24,481 nt of DNA from Cytophagia bacterium (GTDB taxonomy: Bacteria; Bacteroidota; Bacteroidia; UBA7662): positions 1 through 24,481 of the forward strand of contig RFOZ01000012.1 of NCBI GenBank assembly GCA_009926405.1, written 5' to 3'. Shown here in pieces: positions 22,177 through 24,481 of this stretch (the first letter of the stretch is position 1; every line of letters begins with the position of its first letter). Under the pieces are notes generated by a model, which was given only the letters and a program-made list of their open reading frames with translations, had not been told where the DNA came from and made no database searches. The translations under genes were made by a program, and so were the position numbers.

Positions 22177-24345
22177 TTAGGGGACCAGCTTCATTTCACG
22201 AACGAGGTGGCCTGCACCCGCGAAGCGGTCCATCACAAAGAGTACATAACGGATGTCCACACTAATGGTCCGTTGAACCTTGTCGTTGAACATGAGGTCG
22301 CCGGTCATGGATTCCCAGTTTCCGTCAAAGGCAATACCGACCAGTTCCGCTCTGGCATTCATGACCGGACTGCCGCTGTTTCCACCGGTGATATCGTTGT
22401 TTGAAATAAAACAAGTCACCAATTCGCCATCCCGACCGTAGGGAACAAAGTCACCTTTGGAAAGATCTTCTTTGAGTTTGTTGGGGACGATGAACTCTTC
22501 GCTGGACGGATCTTCTTTTTGTAGGATTCCCGAGTGGGTGGTGAACCATTTGTAATCAACGCCATCACGAGGAACGTAGGGCTTGATGTTTCCGTAGGTG
22601 AGACGCAGGGTCGAATTGGCATCCGGGGCAAAAATCCGCTGGCTTTGGTAGGCCATGTTCGCAGCCATTAACAGGCGGCGTACAGGGGCTTGTTCGGCCT
22701 GGGCTTTGCGATCCGCGGGCATGAGAACCTTGTTGGTATAATCGTTGACCTCCATGGCCAGCTGAACACCCGGGTCTTTCTTCCATTTCTTGGCACTGGG
22801 TTTGCTCAAGAAAGCTTCCATTAATTCAGGATTTGTTAGGAAGGACTCCTTGTAGATGATTTTGGCCAATTCCTTGGAGCGGTCCTTGTCGTTATCCCCT
22901 TTGGTTTTTTGGAGCAATTCGTTCAAGAACGGTGGACGATCGGCAGGGCTGATGCGTTCCAGGTAAACCCGAAGCATGCGGGCAAAGGCTTTTTGTTCAG
23001 TCGTCTGGAAATATTCGGTCATGTTTTCCTTGAGGGCATCGCGGGTTGATTTGGCGGCAGCCATGGTTTTGACTTCATCGGGTTTCTTGGCTTCAAGGGC
23101 TTTTTGAAGATCTCCCATGATCCGGAAATGACGAACAAAGGCCTGGTTTCCGAGAGCCTGACGGAAATAAATCATCTTGCGGTAATCGTTACGGTATTGA
23201 TTAAGAAGTTCGCTCAGCGACTCCAGGGGCTGGCCGTAAAGAGCGACCCTGGCCGGGTCGCTGGAGATCCATTGACGAAGTCCGTTTTCGTGGGCGCGTT
23301 TTTTGTCACCCAAACCATCTTTGCGAAGTCCCAGGCTTTGGCCTTGGTAGTATTTGTACGTATTCATGCCGGATGCATAGGTCGAGGCCAGGGCAATACG
23401 GATTTTGTCATCCTTGTCCATGTCCTCTTTGTAAGCCTGCATGCGGCTACCAATCATGTCCTCGACCATCATATTTACGGTGGCGAGGTTAAAATCCAGG
23501 TTATCGGCACTTAGGTAACGGTTGGTAGTGCCGGGGTAACCCATGACCATGGTATAATCCCCGTTTTGGACTCCGGAAGTGCAAACCGAAAGGTAACGGT
23601 TGGGTTTGAGTGGAATGTTACGAAGGCTGTCGTATTCGGCCGATTCTCCGTTGGGGCCGGTATAAATACGAAGGACCGAAAAGTCACCGGTATGGCGGGG
23701 CCACATCCAGTTGTCGGTATCACCGCCGAATTTGCCGATGCTGCTGGGGGGTGCACCCACCAAGCGAACATCTTTGTAAACCATGTAAACCGAAAGAATA
23801 AATTGGTTTCCGTAGAAAATGGGTCGAACATCGCCCTGGTAACCCTTCTTTTCGGCCGAGGCCTCGTCAGCGATGATTTTGCTAACCTTGGCGATCACCG
23901 CACCGCGCTGGGCTTCGGGGACATTGCGAAGGGAGTCGTTCATTCGGTTGGTCACATCCTCCATACGGACCAAGGTTGAAGCGGTCAGTCCGGGATTGGG
24001 CAATTCCTGGGCGCGGTTCATGGCCCAAAAGCCGTTGGTCAGGTAATCCTTCTCCACCGTGCTATGGTTTTGAATGAGATCGTAAGCGCAGTGGTGGTTG
24101 GTGAGCACCAAACCCTGGTCCGAAACGATTTCGGCCGTACAAAAACCGCCCCCTAGACGAACAATGGCGTCTTTGACCGCGGCTTGGTTGATTTGGTAGA
24201 GGTCCGCAGCGCTCAGGCTAAAGCCAGCCTCTTTCATGCGTGATTCGATTTTGGAGAGCTGAATGGGTAGCCACATGCCTTCGTCTGCAAAAGCTGATAA
24301 GGTCAGAGCTAAAAGCATGGTAATAAAGAAGATGGGTTTTTTCAT
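22177..24345 (-). CDS. S46 family serine dipeptidyl peptidase (DPP7-type)
   Basis: S46 enzymes remove dipeptides from peptides in the periplasm and supply growth on protein. The 722-residue product has a signal peptide cut at about SAFA^DEG (residue 20) and the chymotrypsin-fold triad: His85 in LTNHHC, Asp221 in WPRHTGDF, and Ser657 in GGNSGSPV. The helical insert between the two barrels is present. Eighteen residues after the catalytic Ser lies Gly675 in AFDGNWE. As I recall, DPP11 enzymes have Arg there and cut after Asp/Glu, whereas Gly marks DPP7, which prefers hydrophobic residues. Start ATG at 24345 is preferred over a TTG two codons upstream. Confidence 0.93.
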   Translation of the reverse strand: MKKPIFFITMLLALTLSAFADEGMWLPIQLSKIESRMKEAGFSLSAADLYQINQAAVKDAIVRLGGGFCTAEIVSDQGLVLTNHHCAYDLIQNHSTVEKDYLTNGFWAMNRAQELPNPGLTASTLVRMEDVTNRMNDSLRNVPEAQRGAVIAKVSKIIADEASAEKKGYQGDVRPIFYGNQFILSVYMVYKDVRLVGAPPSSIGKFGGDTDNWMWPRHTGDFSVLRIYTGPNGESAEYDSLRNIPLKPNRYLSVCTSGVQNGDYTMVMGYPGTTNRYLSADNLDFNLATVNMMVEDMIGSRMQAYKEDMDKDDKIRIALASTYASGMNTYKYYQGQSLGLRKDGLGDKKRAHENGLRQWISSDPARVALYGQPLESLSELLNQYRNDYRKMIYFRQALGNQAFVRHFRIMGDLQKALEAKKPDEVKTMAAAKSTRDALKENMTEYFQTTEQKAFARMLRVYLERISPADRPPFLNELLQKTKGDNDKDRSKELAKIIYKESFLTNPELMEAFLSKPSAKKWKKDPGVQLAMEVNDYTNKVLMPADRKAQAEQAPVRRLLMAANMAYQSQRIFAPDANSTLRLTYGNIKPYVPRDGVDYKWFTTHSGILQKEDPSSEEFIVPNKLKEDLSKGDFVPYGRDGELVTCFISNNDITGGNSGSPVMNARAELVGIAFDGNWESMTGDLMFNDKVQRTISVDIRYVLFVMDRFAGAGHLVREMKLVP

Positions 24346-24481
24346 AGTCAATCAATTAAAAAGTGATGATTAGATAAGCAAAATTAGGAATCTAAATCTG
24401 TAAATCTATTTCATGCAACGGCGAAAAGTTTTTATCGAAGGGGCGATTAAATTTCTAAGCTTTTTTAACTTGCCCAAAATC
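24346..24481. other. AT-rich upstream region of the S46 gene
   Basis: These 136 bp at the window edge are AT-rich and hold no gene that I can support. A candidate promoter box for the S46 gene lies inside and is listed separately. Confidence 0.5.
24379..24386 (-). promoter_or_regulatory. Candidate -7 box (TAATTTTG) for the S46 peptidase gene
   Basis: On the minus strand the octamer fits TAnnTTTG and lies 33 nt before the ATG at 24345. It is identical to the box before the TlpA-like gene. The nearest upstream TTG (24418-24416) is 29 nt away, farther than usual. Confidence 0.4.

Noticed and set aside
24406..24480. A minus-strand frame of about 24 codons ending in TAG that could be the tail of a gene outside the window
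   Set aside because: The sequence is AT-rich like the rest of the spacer, and so short an open frame is expected by chance. It cannot be supported without the flanking sequence.

Overview
The window reads as a gene-dense stretch of a Bacteroidota chromosome, most likely Flavobacteriales or a close relative, with roughly balanced GC. The signs are a type III glutamine synthetase, an S46 dipeptidyl peptidase, a LolA homologue directly after ftsK, a DUF4783-like gene overlapping nadC, a mutL/rhomboid/rhomboid/EEP cluster, several TAnnTTTG promoter boxes and no clear Shine-Dalgarno sequences. I see no rRNA, tRNA, CRISPR array, insertion sequence, phage gene or other mobile element. This is core chromosome rather than an accessory island.

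Layout. (1) 1-149, minus: the 5' end of an exported protein cut by the window edge. (2) 227-5398, plus: a five-gene run of lnt, an inositol-monophosphatase-family gene, an M20 dipeptidase, a DUF4783-like gene and nadC; the last three overlap by tens of bases. (3) 5433-8410, minus: a small exported protein of unknown function followed 2 nt later by a small-type purL. An AT-rich leader upstream carries a perfect 12-bp palindrome and a candidate promoter. (4) 8685-10871, plus: type III glutamine synthetase. (5) 10872-11414, minus: a TlpA-like thioredoxin whose stop codon directly abuts that of glnA. (6) 11502-22161, plus: a long run of a small two-helix membrane protein, mutL, two rhomboid proteases, a membrane-anchored EEP-family protein, cysS, an M28 glutaminyl-cyclase-like lipoprotein, ftsK and lolA. 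Its genes overlap or lie within about 40 nt of each other. (7) 22177-24345, minus: an S46 (DPP7-type) peptidase, then AT-rich upstream DNA to the window end.

Together the genes cover envelope lipoprotein maturation and transport (Lnt, LolA, a lipoprotein M28 enzyme), peptide use (M20, S46), nitrogen and nucleotide or cofactor metabolism (GlnA, PurL, NadC), genome maintenance (MutL, FtsK) and translation (CysS).

I found no clearly new multigene defence or mobile system. The observations most worth following are: a MutL that seems to have lost its endonuclease motifs; exported proteins predicted to begin with Gln alongside a candidate glutaminyl cyclase; the palindrome and the unknown exported protein in front of purL; and the two stop codons that touch in a 12-bp palindrome between glnA and tlpA.
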